Assembly (NCBI GenBank): GCA_015233155.1
Contig: JADFYG010000011.1
Coordinates: 6,280-70,279, forward strand
Length of the DNA: 64,000 nt
Direction of reading: 5' to 3'
DNA from: Candidatus Rifleibacteriota bacterium
Lineage (GTDB): Bacteria > Muiribacteriota > Ozemobacteria > Ozemobacterales > Ozemobacteraceae
Shown here: in pieces, positions 25,512-33,700 of the stretch
Numbering within the stretch: the first letter of the stretch is position 1
Layout of the letters: each line of letters begins with the position of its first letter
Position numbers and translations under genes: made by a program
The notes under the pieces: model-generated
What the model was told of the DNA's origin: nothing
Databases searched by the model: none
The model's input: the letters and a program-made list of their open reading frames with translations, nothing else

Positions 25512-26312
25512 ATGATTGGAAATACCCTCACGTTTCCTTCGTTTGCCGAGTTTCTAATCAGAGAAGGGCACCTCACCAAGGCTCAGTATCAGGAAGCCCT
25601 GACACAGGAGACTCGTAAAGACTGGCGTTGGGAGCTATATGTCCTTCGCAGGCAATGGGTTTCTGAGAAAGATTTTGCCATTCGACTGGGTCAGCATCTG
25701 AACATCCCATTTTGCGATCTGACCAATTTCCACATCCCTCGTGGCATTGGTCAGATCATTCCGGAACTTCTTGAAAAAAGGAACTATCTTGTCTCGATAA
25801 AAAGAGTTGGGAAAGAACTGACAATCGGCATGTTTGACCCAAGAAATCATGCTGTAATCGAAGAAATCCAATGTTTGACCGGATTTCATTGTTCGCCAGT
25901 GATAGTCGTTTTGAGCGACTTTGAAAAGGTTTTTGACAACCTTTACTTCAATGGTTGCTTTGATCCGCCTTTGATGGAGGAGTTGGACGATATTGGGTTG
26001 GACCCGGATGAACCTCCCTCTGAGCCACCTTCCATTCCGACAAAACTCGTGAAGGAAATAGAAAATCTCGTCAGCATATATGCTACCAAAGTCCCACTGG
26101 ATTTGCGTTTGGTCTTGAACAAAACCTGCATTTTACTAAATGATGGGGATATACCTCTCTTTAGACTCACCTTTTGTGGCCCCGGCAAATCGTGGCGATT
26201 TGGCTTGTTCAAGTGGGATACAGGAGAATATGAAAGTCATGCGGTTCCCTTTTTCCCTTTCAGATGTAGCTTGGAAGAAGGCATCAAAAAAGGATTGGCA
26301 GCATTCTGCTAG
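25512..26312 (+). CDS. Protein with a PilB/GspE N-terminal (MshEN-type) domain
   Basis: 266 residues. The first 150 residues follow the T2SSE-N pattern: FAEFLIREGHLTKAQYQEAL, then WVSEKDFAIRLGQHLNIPF, and KELTIGMFDPRNHAVIEEIQCLTG. In PilB and MshE this domain contacts the pilus base or binds cyclic di-GMP. There is no ATPase domain here; the C-terminal 100 residues (LVKEIENLVSIYATKV, then LDLRLVLN) are unassigned. A free-standing domain like this may be a regulator of the pilus or of a secretion ATPase. Confidence 0.7.
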   Translation: MIGNTLTFPSFAEFLIREGHLTKAQYQEALTQETRKDWRWELYVLRRQWVSEKDFAIRLGQHLNIPFCDLTNFHIPRGIGQIIPELLEKRNYLVSIKRVGKELTIGMFDPRNHAVIEEIQCLTGFHCSPVIVVLSDFEKVFDNLYFNGCFDPPLMEELDDIGLDPDEPPSEPPSIPTKLVKEIENLVSIYATKVPLDLRLVLNKTCILLNDGDIPLFRLTFCGPGKSWRFGLFKWDTGEYESHAVPFFPFRCSLEEGIKKGLAAFC

Positions 26313-26446
26313 TTTTGTAGCCGCACTCCATCGAATTCGATATCATACGTGGGATATCAGTACAATCATCTCTGATGTTGAGAAACTATCAGTAACTCCA
26401 AATATCCGGTCGTGTGTCCCCGAATTTCGTGATACTATTTATTCAA

Positions 26447-27283
26447 ATGGACAGACCTGTCATGATGATTCTCCACGACCGCCGGCGGATACGGGCATTT
26501 CTTACCCGGAACCGCCTGCTGCATATTTATGAAATAGGCGATCTGGGTGCATTCTTCTGGCCCAAAACCATCTGGTTCGGTCTCGGCTCAGAAAGCGGGA
26601 AGCCCGCTCGTTCAGGCGACAACTCCGTCGACAGTCTCGAAGAAATAGCCCTGCTTTATTGCGGATCAGACCTCCCGGCCTTGCTCGCTTTTTCACACAC
26701 CGGGCCGGAGCATCTTGTAATTCTGCTTAGAAGCTTGCAGCCATTTCTTCCCGTTAGCTTCTATCTGCATGTAACTCCGGGTGCGGAAGTCGCATTCACG
26801 CAAGATTACTCATGCAAATACCATGGCAGACATCTGAAAATGGGGCTGACAGGAGACTTGCGGAGCGGACCGAAAACATCAGATATCAGACGACTGCATC
26901 GCCGGGATCTTCCCGCCATTCTCGAGTTATACAAGGTGAGTTACCCTGGAAACTGGTTTGATCCGCGAATGATCGAAACCGGATACTATGTCGGCTGCTG
27001 GTCGGGGGAAACCCTCATCGCGATCGCCGGTGTTCATACCGTGTCCCGCCGCGAGCGTGTTGCCGCGTTGGGTAACATCACTACACATCCGGACTTTCGG
27101 GGCCGTGGCCACGGACGTGCCGTCACGGACACGCTTTGCCGCCGTCTTCGTGAGGCAGGATTTGACATCGGTCTGAATGTTCTTGCGGCGAATCATACGG
27201 CGATCAGAATATACGAAAGCCTTGGATTTACGATCGTAACACCATATGACGAATGGATGATCTCATCCACAGCGACTACCTGA
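26447..27283 (+). CDS. GNAT family N-acetyltransferase
   Basis: About 278 residues. The C-terminal half is a GNAT domain: RRLHRRDLPAILELYKVSYPGNWFDPRMIETGYYVG, the acetyl-CoA loop ITTHPDFRGRGHGRAVTDTL (a RGRGHG-type Q/RxxGxG/A motif) and the ending ANHTAIRIYESLGFTIV. The N-terminal half is a more divergent GNAT-like fold, so this is likely a tandem-domain acetyltransferase. Substrate unknown. Start uncertain: ATG 26447 or 26462; the open frame goes back to 26414. Confidence 0.85.
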   Translation: MDRPVMMILHDRRRIRAFLTRNRLLHIYEIGDLGAFFWPKTIWFGLGSESGKPARSGDNSVDSLEEIALLYCGSDLPALLAFSHTGPEHLVILLRSLQPFLPVSFYLHVTPGAEVAFTQDYSCKYHGRHLKMGLTGDLRSGPKTSDIRRLHRRDLPAILELYKVSYPGNWFDPRMIETGYYVGCWSGETLIAIAGVHTVSRRERVAALGNITTHPDFRGRGHGRAVTDTLCRRLREAGFDIGLNVLAANHTAIRIYESLGFTIVTPYDEWMISSTATT

Positions 27284-27309
27284 CGGATTATCCGGGAGAA
27301 AATCAGCGT

Positions 27310-27714
27310 ATGAACGAAAAAAATGTGATTATTACTATTCTGGTGGGCGTTCTGCTGTTCTTTTGGTATCAAAGAAACATTGATAATGTGAATCTTCAAA
27401 ATCATGGTCAGAAGATGGAGGCTGCCATCATCGAGGTTCAGCCGAACGATGGCTATACATATATCCGTTTCAAATACAATGTCGCAGGCAAAGAGTATCT
27501 GAAAGGCCTCCGGAAATACGATAACAAGAAATATATTGAAGGAGAGAAAATATCCTTCTTTATTTTGCCGGAAAAGCCGGATACTCCTTTCGTGAACGCA
27601 GACAAGGAATCATTGAACCGCGATATTTATTATCTGCTCTGTCTGGGAGCCGCTCTATTGGTCTATCGTACAATCAGAATCATGGTTTCTTCGACCAGAC
27701 AGAATTATTCCTGA
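27310..27714 (+). CDS. Small membrane protein, DUF3592-like
   Basis: 134 residues: a membrane helix at the N-terminus (VIITILVGVLLFFWY), a small beta-rich domain (AAIIEVQPNDGYTYIRFKYNVAGKEYLKG) and a second membrane helix (YYLLCLGAALLVYRTI). This layout is that of DUF3592 proteins, whose role is unknown. ATG 27310 has GGGAGAAA upstream. It closely follows the GNAT gene. Confidence 0.6.
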   Translation: MNEKNVIITILVGVLLFFWYQRNIDNVNLQNHGQKMEAAIIEVQPNDGYTYIRFKYNVAGKEYLKGLRKYDNKKYIEGEKISFFILPEKPDTPFVNADKESLNRDIYYLLCLGAALLVYRTIRIMVSSTRQNYS

Positions 27715-27746
27715 AGTATGACTACCAAATAAGACTAAATATATGT

Positions 27747-27825
27747 GACTCTTTACGCTAAGCGAGATTCCTCACATTTGTTCGGAATGAAAAACAATAC
27801 TCTCATTTCGACCTTAGGGAGAAAT
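27747..27825. repeat. Dispersed repeat, copy 1
   Basis: GACTCTTTACGC ... GCGAGATTCCTCACATT ... TTCGGAATGA ... CTCATTTCGACC ... GGGAGAAAT. The same sequence, with about ten differences, is at 42529-42607. It contains a weak palindrome (TTCGGAATGA / TCATTTCGA). It sits between two convergent genes. Confidence 0.85.
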
Positions 27826-27840
27826 GGAGAAATCAAGAGA

Positions 27841-28242
27841 TCAGGTAAGCATCGTAATGATCAGAAAACCCCAGATCAGGAATATGAATGACAGGTTCCA
27901 GTTTGTTTCTTCTTCGATCCGGGCAAAATAGATGCCTGAGGTCATTGCCGGGTTTTCTCCGGGTGATGCAGCTTGAGATGCGGAATCCTGACCAACGACA
28001 ATTCTGGAATCAGATGCGGATCTCGCCGAAGATTCACTTTCCAAATGATCCGATGAATCTGTATTACCCAGTTTCAATAATGGATTAGCGGCTGTTGGTT
28101 TCCCCACTTGTTCCCAGCGGGAAAGGTGTTCCAGGTCCAGGTTTTCATCGTCTGAAGGGGCGTTATCCGACTCTTGTGGGGCATCGCCCGAAGTTTCTTC
28201 CATGTCGGAAGGAGGGGCATCGTGTCGTTCTTGGTCTTCCAT
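27841..28242 (-). CDS. Acidic protein with C-terminal membrane anchor
   Basis: 133 residues. A low-complexity acidic/Ser-rich region of about 100 residues, with EHLSRWEQVGKP as the only ordered-looking part, then one C-terminal membrane helix (LSFIFLIWGFLIITMLT). This is a tail-anchored layout. It is the last gene of the minus-strand signalling operon and may place the coiled-coil protein at the membrane; that is a guess from position. Confidence 0.6.
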   Translation of the reverse strand: MEDQERHDAPPSDMEETSGDAPQESDNAPSDDENLDLEHLSRWEQVGKPTAANPLLKLGNTDSSDHLESESSARSASDSRIVVGQDSASQAASPGENPAMTSGIYFARIEEETNWNLSFIFLIWGFLIITMLT

Positions 28243-28288
28243 AAATTGTCTCCTGATTTTTCAGAGGTTATATCAAACTAATTATTTC

Positions 28289-29971
28289 TCACGGCGTCTC
28301 AAGTTTCTGACGCCGCTTTTTTATTTCGGTGTTGCCAGGGTGATTCTGTTCAGCCTGAATCAAGAGAGCCTTTACTTTTTCGGTTTGTCCCAGGCCGGTA
28401 AGGATATCGATCAGAGGAAGGATAATGTCGAGGGCTGAAGGCAGGGGTGGCAATCTGCGTTTTGGGGTGCCGTCCGAGGCGCATATTTCAAGACCGCACT
28501 TGGAACAGAAGAAATCGGTTTGCCGGCTGACAGTAGAACAGTTACTGCACAGAAAGTTCGATTTTGCAACGCCGACCATGGCGCGTTTCAGGATCTGATC
28601 ATTCAGCTTGAATCCGGGGGTTGTCTCGGATACGATCGTTCCATCGTCGAGAATCGTGGAATAATAGATTTTCACGATTTTATGCAGTCTGTCCTGGAAG
28701 GTGGTACCCGTGGTGGGAATAACCTGCAGGGAATGATTTTGTTCCAGAAGCTGCAGGGCATTTCGGATTTTCCGGCGTATTTCGCGATATTCCGCGGTAT
28801 TGGGAATTACTTCGAGAATTCCAACAAATGATTCGAACAGGAAAAGAACTTCCTGGGCGTCCCAGACTTCGCTTCGGGATGCCTCTTCGCCCTGGATGCT
28901 GCTTCCTGGGGGGGCTTTTGCGCCGCGCGTTTGTTCTGAGATAAGGCGCCTGACGGTTTCTTCCAGTTCTGAAGTTCGCGCCTGGAGCAAATTTTTCTCA
29001 TGCTGAACCTGCTCGATTTTTTGATCCGCAGCATCCGGTGGGCGATTCTCAAGTTCGTGAATTCGTGCCCGGGCTTCAGCAAGGTTCTTTTCGAGGAAAC
29101 CGATGCGGGCTTCAGCGGCGGACTGAGTGTTGCGATAGACTTCCATGACCTGAGAGGATCTGAGTTCCCGTTTAAGGGACTCGACCTTGAGTTCAAGCTC
29201 TTTTATGCGTTCCTGGTCGGAGGGAAGACTGACCGGCGGGCGGGCAATGATCTCGGCCAGCTCTTTGCAAAGACGATCGATCTCGAGATGCGCTTCTTTC
29301 AGGCGGGTTTCAGTTGCGATGAGTGTTTCCTGTGTGTTGCGCAGAACTTCTTCGCGTTTGGAGGCATCACCATTCACATTGGCAAGAGCTGTGTCTCGCT
29401 CGGATAGCATGACCTGCAAATGGTCAATACGCGGCTGAAATTCGTGAACCGCATTTGCGAAGCCCTTTTTTTCAGAGTTGGCAATATCCGTAGGATAATC
29501 CCGCAGCTGGGTTTGCAGTTGCTGAAGTTGCGTCTGAAGCTCGGTTATAAGCCTGTCTTTTTCTGTAATACTGGCGGCTTGCTCGCCGATTTGTTGCTGG
29601 TGACCCGTTAGTTGCGAGTTCAGGCCGCTTATCAGCTCTTCCTGCTGACGACTGTTTTCCGCGGCTTTCTTAATTTCGTCCAGGAGTTGTTTGTGTTTTT
29701 TGATCCATAGAATTTCTGAATCTTCCAGGCGGGCGTTGGTTCTTTTCAGTTTATCCAGTTCGTCATGAATTGCCTTTAATGCAGGCGACATGCGGGAATC
29801 GGAGCCGCTGAACTCTTCAATATGTCCTATGATGCTGCGAATGGTTGTAACCATGCTGTTTATATTTCTCTGCAGGTCATCCGCATTACTACGGCTTTGC
29901 AGAGCCGGAATCTGCCCTTTCAAAAAAACGAGCAAATTCTTGACTACATCATCGAAAGAATCCGAACTCAC
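28289..29971 (-). CDS. Coiled-coil protein with zinc ribbon
   Basis: 560 residues. After a helical head (residues 1-60), residues 70-350 are almost continuous coiled coil (LQTQLQQLQTQLRD, IKELELKVESLKREL and similar heptads). A helical module (VLFLFESFVGILEVIP...) follows, then a rubredoxin-type ribbon NFLCSNCSTVSRQTDFFCSKCG and a short TPR-like tail (LLIQAEQNHPGNTEIKKRR). Starts at GTG 29971 after AAGGAG with a long spacer. It could be a scaffold for the sensor and RsbW-like ATPase encoded just upstream; no known family. Confidence 0.75.
   Translation of the reverse strand: MSSDSFDDVVKNLLVFLKGQIPALQSRSNADDLQRNINSMVTTIRSIIGHIEEFSGSDSRMSPALKAIHDELDKLKRTNARLEDSEILWIKKHKQLLDEIKKAAENSRQQEELISGLNSQLTGHQQQIGEQAASITEKDRLITELQTQLQQLQTQLRDYPTDIANSEKKGFANAVHEFQPRIDHLQVMLSERDTALANVNGDASKREEVLRNTQETLIATETRLKEAHLEIDRLCKELAEIIARPPVSLPSDQERIKELELKVESLKRELRSSQVMEVYRNTQSAAEARIGFLEKNLAEARARIHELENRPPDAADQKIEQVQHEKNLLQARTSELEETVRRLISEQTRGAKAPPGSSIQGEEASRSEVWDAQEVLFLFESFVGILEVIPNTAEYREIRRKIRNALQLLEQNHSLQVIPTTGTTFQDRLHKIVKIYYSTILDDGTIVSETTPGFKLNDQILKRAMVGVAKSNFLCSNCSTVSRQTDFFCSKCGLEICASDGTPKRRLPPLPSALDIILPLIDILTGLGQTEKVKALLIQAEQNHPGNTEIKKRRQKLETP
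28292..28322 (+). terminator. Hairpin plus T run at the 3' edge of the coiled-coil gene
   Basis: CGGCGTC (28292-28298) and GACGCCG (28309-28315) form a 7-bp stem followed by CTTTTTT on the plus strand. It overlaps the last codons of the minus-strand gene. It would stop antisense transcription, and on the minus strand the same hairpin lies at the end of the coding sequence. Confidence 0.45.
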
Positions 29972-29999
29972 TTTGTTATATAACTCCTTGAGATTTTTA

Positions 30000-30485
30000 T
30001 CATAAGGGTAATGATGGAACGGATGGGGGGACGGCCTCCGGGGATGAGTATTTGATCATGACCAATGTCGTGCTTTTTCCGGGGTCAAAGAAGTAATAAA
30101 CCTCATCCATGATCTTTTTGATGAGAAATATACCGCGGCCACCCATTCCCCAGTCTTTTATTGTGGCAAGTCTTTCGAAATATTCGGGATTGAACGTGTG
30201 GCCGCCGAAATCGACCACCTGAAGAATACATACGTGCTCGGTGAGAGAATAGGCTACCTCTAAGGGCGGATTACCCGCAATATTACCGTGCTCTATGGCA
30301 TTTGCCATGGCTTCATCAAGGGCCAGAAATATGCTCATCTTTATTTTAACGGGATATTTCAGCAAATCGAACATGCCTTCAAGATGCTGTCGTATGTTTT
30401 CGATCTCACGAACATGACTTGGTACTTTGAGTGATTTATCAAAGTTATATTTTTTTGTGTTCTTGCAGAGGGAAACCAGAGTCAT
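30000..30485 (-). CDS. RsbW/SpoIIAB-like ATPase (anti-sigma/serine kinase type)
   Basis: 161 residues of the HATPase_c_2 fold: IKMSIFLALDEAMANAIEHGN is the N box, VVDFGGHTFNP the G1 box and MGGRGIFLIKKIMDEVYYFF the G2 region. Proteins like this bind sigma factors or phosphorylate STAS-domain antagonists. ATG 30483-30485 has a strong AGGAGGAAGG; the longer frame back to 30578 overlaps the upstream gene and is rejected. It overlaps the sensor gene by four bases. No STAS partner or sigma factor is in the operon, so its target must lie elsewhere. Confidence 0.87.
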   Translation of the reverse strand: MTLVSLCKNTKKYNFDKSLKVPSHVREIENIRQHLEGMFDLLKYPVKIKMSIFLALDEAMANAIEHGNIAGNPPLEVAYSLTEHVCILQVVDFGGHTFNPEYFERLATIKDWGMGGRGIFLIKKIMDEVYYFFDPGKSTTLVMIKYSSPEAVPPSVPSLPL

Positions 30486-31975
30486 GTATTTCCTTCCTCC
30501 TGCGCTTTCGGGGCTTGTTCGTCGAGTGGAATATCGAACTGGACAATAGCGCGATCGTCCGCATCCTTGGAAATGCAAACCACGCCTTTATGCGCCTGAA
30601 TTATGTGACGGATGAAGGCAAGTTCCAGATCCAGGATACGGCTTTCTCCCTCTATGATGCAATCTACCTGGTGGTTCCAATCGAAGCTTTCCGGGGTGAT
30701 GAGCTCTTTTATGTTGCTGCCATGAAATGTAATGAACACCTTCACGCACTCTTTTTCAACAGTGTGAGAAAAGATTATTTCTTCATCCTTTCTCAGTGCG
30801 AGTCGCCCCTTTGCAAAAAGGGTTTCAAATACCTGCATGATGAGCTTTTTTTGTGCGCGGATAGCTATGCCCGGAGCGCCATGGATGCCTTCGTCAACCA
30901 GCTTTATTCCTGCTTTTTCGAATCGATGAAGGAAACGTAGTCGTATCTTATTATATATGTCAATAAGATTTAATGGCTCTTTGTCGATTCGAAGCGGCCC
31001 ACCTCTGAGTTCAGTCAAAAATACGAGATTTTTCGACAGATTACTCAGTCGACAGAGGAGTCTGCGACGGGCCGACGGTTTTTTTTCTTTTTGCGCACGA
31101 TGCAGAAGCCGGTCGCTTTTGCGCAGAATAATGGCAAAGAACTGGGAAAAACGTCTGTCGAGAGCACGCTGATCGGTGATGTTGCGGATAGAAACGACGT
31201 ATTCCTTGGGGTTGCCATGTTTGTCGTGAATGGCTACATACCGATTGGAAAGTACTACTCCATGCGGTTTGAACAGGACCACCTCAGCCTGACCTGAGCT
31301 GGTTCCGAGTTTGATGAGAGTCGAAAGATATGTTGTCAAAGCGTAGTTGGGGCGGCCGTCCGGAAAAAAAAGGGATTCTACGGCTTTATTATACATAAGA
31401 GGATCGCCGTTACTGTCGACGACCATTATTCCGTCCGTCATTGCCTCGAACAAACCTTTAATACGGCGGCTTTCCGCAAAAAGTCGCTCGTTGAGACGAA
31501 ATCGTTCGACCGCTATTGCCGTTTGGTCGGCAAATGTCTGCAGGCGCTCTTCGTCGTCTTGGGAGAACTCCGGCGCAAGAAGTTTGTTGAAAACCTGAAG
31601 TGTACCTATGGTGCGCCCCTGAAAACGCATCGGAACGCAAACGACTGAACGGGGCGAAGGAAGGTTTGTCAATTCTGAGGGCTTACTTTCCCCGGAAGTT
31701 GGCAGGCGCATCCGAAGAGGTTTTCCCTCAGCGGCAACTTTCCCGGAAAGGCCGGTTCCAAGGTCGTGTCGGAGTTTTTTTATGGAATCTGCCGGAATGC
31801 CTTCAGCATGCACATAGTGAAGCTTGTTGTTTTCGACAAATGCTATGGTGGTGTATTCAGCCTCGCACAGAGCGCGGGAAGTCTGGCCTACAACCTCAAG
31901 AATTCTTTCAATAGTGTTTTCGGCCGCAAGGATACCCCAGGCAGCTATAAGTAGCTCGGTTGGCTTGTCGATCAT
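30482..31975 (-). CDS. GAF-PAS sensor with degenerate histidine-kinase region
   Basis: 497 residues. A GAF domain (about 20-165: LEVVGQTSRALCEAEYTTIAFV ... GTLQVFNKL ... FADQTAIAVERFRLNERL), a PAS domain (about 175-285: LFEAMTDGIMVVDSNGDPLMYNKAVESLF) and then a kinase-like half. The expected phospho-acceptor helix reads RRFSQFFAIILRKSDRLLHR with no H box, and the ATP lid region lacks clear G boxes. It is probably a pseudokinase that passes signals by contact with the RsbW-like protein, its translationally coupled partner. Confidence 0.85.
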   Translation of the reverse strand: MIDKPTELLIAAWGILAAENTIERILEVVGQTSRALCEAEYTTIAFVENNKLHYVHAEGIPADSIKKLRHDLGTGLSGKVAAEGKPLRMRLPTSGESKPSELTNLPSPRSVVCVPMRFQGRTIGTLQVFNKLLAPEFSQDDEERLQTFADQTAIAVERFRLNERLFAESRRIKGLFEAMTDGIMVVDSNGDPLMYNKAVESLFFPDGRPNYALTTYLSTLIKLGTSSGQAEVVLFKPHGVVLSNRYVAIHDKHGNPKEYVVSIRNITDQRALDRRFSQFFAIILRKSDRLLHRAQKEKKPSARRRLLCRLSNLSKNLVFLTELRGGPLRIDKEPLNLIDIYNKIRLRFLHRFEKAGIKLVDEGIHGAPGIAIRAQKKLIMQVFETLFAKGRLALRKDEEIIFSHTVEKECVKVFITFHGSNIKELITPESFDWNHQVDCIIEGESRILDLELAFIRHIIQAHKGVVCISKDADDRAIVQFDIPLDEQAPKAQEEGNT

Positions 31976-31981
31976 TAAAAG

Positions 31982-32254
31982 CTACTCCGTCTCTTCGCGT
32001 ATGGATTCGTCTATAACGCGTTTAAATCGACTCATATATATCAAATCAAATGTTTTAACATCATCCGGGAAAAGTTCACATGCAACCGCACGCACTTTCA
32101 GGACTAGATTCAGGGCTTCGGTACGACTCATACGGGAATAAATAATCTTAAGCATGGCAGTATCGACAATACCCTGCAGGAGGGAAACTCGCCGGTTTTC
32201 CTCATTAATAAGGCGGTCGATTAGATCTTTACTGCTACCATCGTCATTCATCAC
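31982..32254 (-). CDS. Small helical protein of unknown function
   Basis: 90 residues, all helical: DLIDRLINEENRRVSLLQGIVDTAM, then MSRTEALNLVLKVRAVACELFPDDVKTFDLIYMSRFKRVIDESI. No family recognised. Six bases separate its stop from the sensor gene, and it leads the operon, so it may be a cognate regulator. Start ATG 32254 or the next codon. Confidence 0.7.
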   Translation of the reverse strand: MMNDDGSSKDLIDRLINEENRRVSLLQGIVDTAMLKIIYSRMSRTEALNLVLKVRAVACELFPDDVKTFDLIYMSRFKRVIDESIREETE

Positions 32255-32358
32255 GAAACCGAGCGATATGTGATCGATTATATCGCGAAAAAGAGGTGCA
32301 TTTGAGTTTGATTCTCAGCGCATGACGGTATGACGTTGACCTCGAAACTAATCAAGCT

Positions 32359-32958
32359 TCAATTGGATTTGAGAAGTTCCTGGATCTTGTTTTCGAAGAG
32401 CTGCAGATCTTGAGCGCGATAGCCGGAATGCGTCATTGCAATCTTTCCAGCCTTGTCAATAACGACGGAGCTTGGCGTAAAGGAAAAGCCGTATTTTTCA
32501 GGAACCGAGAAGATTGGGTCGAGTAGAACCGGATAATTGACATTATTGTGGGCGGCCCATGTCACGAGCATTGGTTTCCCGAGCAGATCAACGCCGATTG
32601 CAATGACTTCGATCGCCGGATACTTATCTTTTAATGCCTTGAGTGCTTTGGCTTCCTGGAGACAGGAATAACAGGCGCTCTGGATAAAAAACAGAACAAT
32701 TGGTTTGCCGAGATAATCCTTCAGGCTTTCCATCTTATCCGTGGCGAGATTCGGAAGAGTGAAGTCGGGCGCGGGATCACCGATTTTCAGTTCGACGTCA
32801 GGTGCGACGGCTGATTCCTGGCCGCCGATAGTAACTTTGCTGCTGCCGGGAACATGGGACGGATCGGTGGTATCAGCGGCAATCGCGACTACAGGGGAAA
32901 AGGCCAGAGAGATGCTGAGACCGCTTCCAAGGACAACCTTCATCAATCGACTCATCAT
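32359..32958 (-). CDS. Exported TlpA-like thiol-disulfide/redoxin protein
   Basis: 199 residues. A signal peptide (LMKVVLGSGLSISLAFSPVVAIAAD) is followed by a thioredoxin fold of the AhpC/TlpA type: LKIGDPAPDFTLPNL, LGKPIVLFFIQSACYSCLQEAKAL with the CxxC active site (CYSC), and the cis-Pro loop FTPSSVVIDKAGKI. It likely reduces or oxidises periplasmic thiols. An AAGGAG precedes ATG 32958. Monocistronic as far as can be seen. Confidence 0.9.
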   Translation of the reverse strand: MMSRLMKVVLGSGLSISLAFSPVVAIAADTTDPSHVPGSSKVTIGGQESAVAPDVELKIGDPAPDFTLPNLATDKMESLKDYLGKPIVLFFIQSACYSCLQEAKALKALKDKYPAIEVIAIGVDLLGKPMLVTWAAHNNVNYPVLLDPIFSVPEKYGFSFTPSSVVIDKAGKIAMTHSGYRAQDLQLFENKIQELLKSN

Positions 32959-33084
32959 GCGATGGATACTCCTTAGGAATTAGATTGCGGGAAGTCTAGC
33001 ATAACCTCGAAGGTAGGTCAATGAATCATGGGCTTGAACAGTAATGACTCAATTAAGGTAAGCAGAACCGCGGAACCACATATA

Positions 33085-33113
33085 TTGATCTTTAAAAGAA
33101 AGTTTGTTATCAT
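33085..33113 (+). promoter_or_regulatory. Candidate sigma-70 promoter for doxX
   Basis: TTGATC (33085-33090), 17-base spacer, TATCAT (33108-33113). It sits 70 bases upstream of the DoxX start. Confidence 0.6.
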
Positions 33114-33183
33114 AAACTCGAGAAAGCAAATTCCAAACACAATATAATTTGGAATCAAGAGAGCATTTTGATCGGAGGAAACT

Positions 33184-33618
33184 ATGAGTGAATCTAGTTC
33201 CGAGCGTTTTTTTCATTGGGGAGTATTTGTTCTTCGCGTAGGCATCGGAATCATCATGATGGGGCATGGGATACCCAAGTTGATGGCTGGTCCTGAATTG
33301 TGGGAAAAACTTGGTATGGCAATGGGAAATTTTGGCATTCATTTCTTTCCCGCGTTCTGGGGGTTCATGTGCGCAGTCGCGGAAGGAGTCGGAGGATTGC
33401 TCCTGCTTCTTGGTTTGTTTGTGCGCATCGCCAGCGGATTCATGACCTTCAACATGTGTGTTGCGATTTCGATGCATCTGTTTAAAGGCGATACTTTTCA
33501 GGTTTACTCGCATCCGCTGTCTCTGATGGTTGTTTTTCTTTCTCTGATGATTATGGGCGGCGGTTGCTGTTCAGCGGGAGCAAAAATATCCTGTCTGGAA
33601 AAGCGTTGGTATCAATAA
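33184..33618 (+). CDS. DoxX family membrane protein
   Basis: 144 residues with four membrane helices: FVLRVGIGIIMMGHGIPKLM (the DoxX signature in helix 1), FFPAFWGFMCAVAEGVGGLLLLLG, FVRIASGFMTFNMCVAISMHL and LSLMVVFLSLMIMGGG. DoxX-type proteins are linked to redox or sulfur metabolism at the membrane. A Cys-rich tail, GGGCCSAGAKISC, is unusual and could bind metal. ATCGGAGGAAACT gives a strong ribosome binding site. Confidence 0.9.
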   Translation: MSESSSERFFHWGVFVLRVGIGIIMMGHGIPKLMAGPELWEKLGMAMGNFGIHFFPAFWGFMCAVAEGVGGLLLLLGLFVRIASGFMTFNMCVAISMHLFKGDTFQVYSHPLSLMVVFLSLMIMGGGCCSAGAKISCLEKRWYQ

Positions 33619-33700
33619 CTGAGTAGCAATGTGAACGCCTGGAACCACTCGATACGCTTGAAATGCCTCAAAGCAAAAGGCGCGGAAAGCCTCGTTAAAA

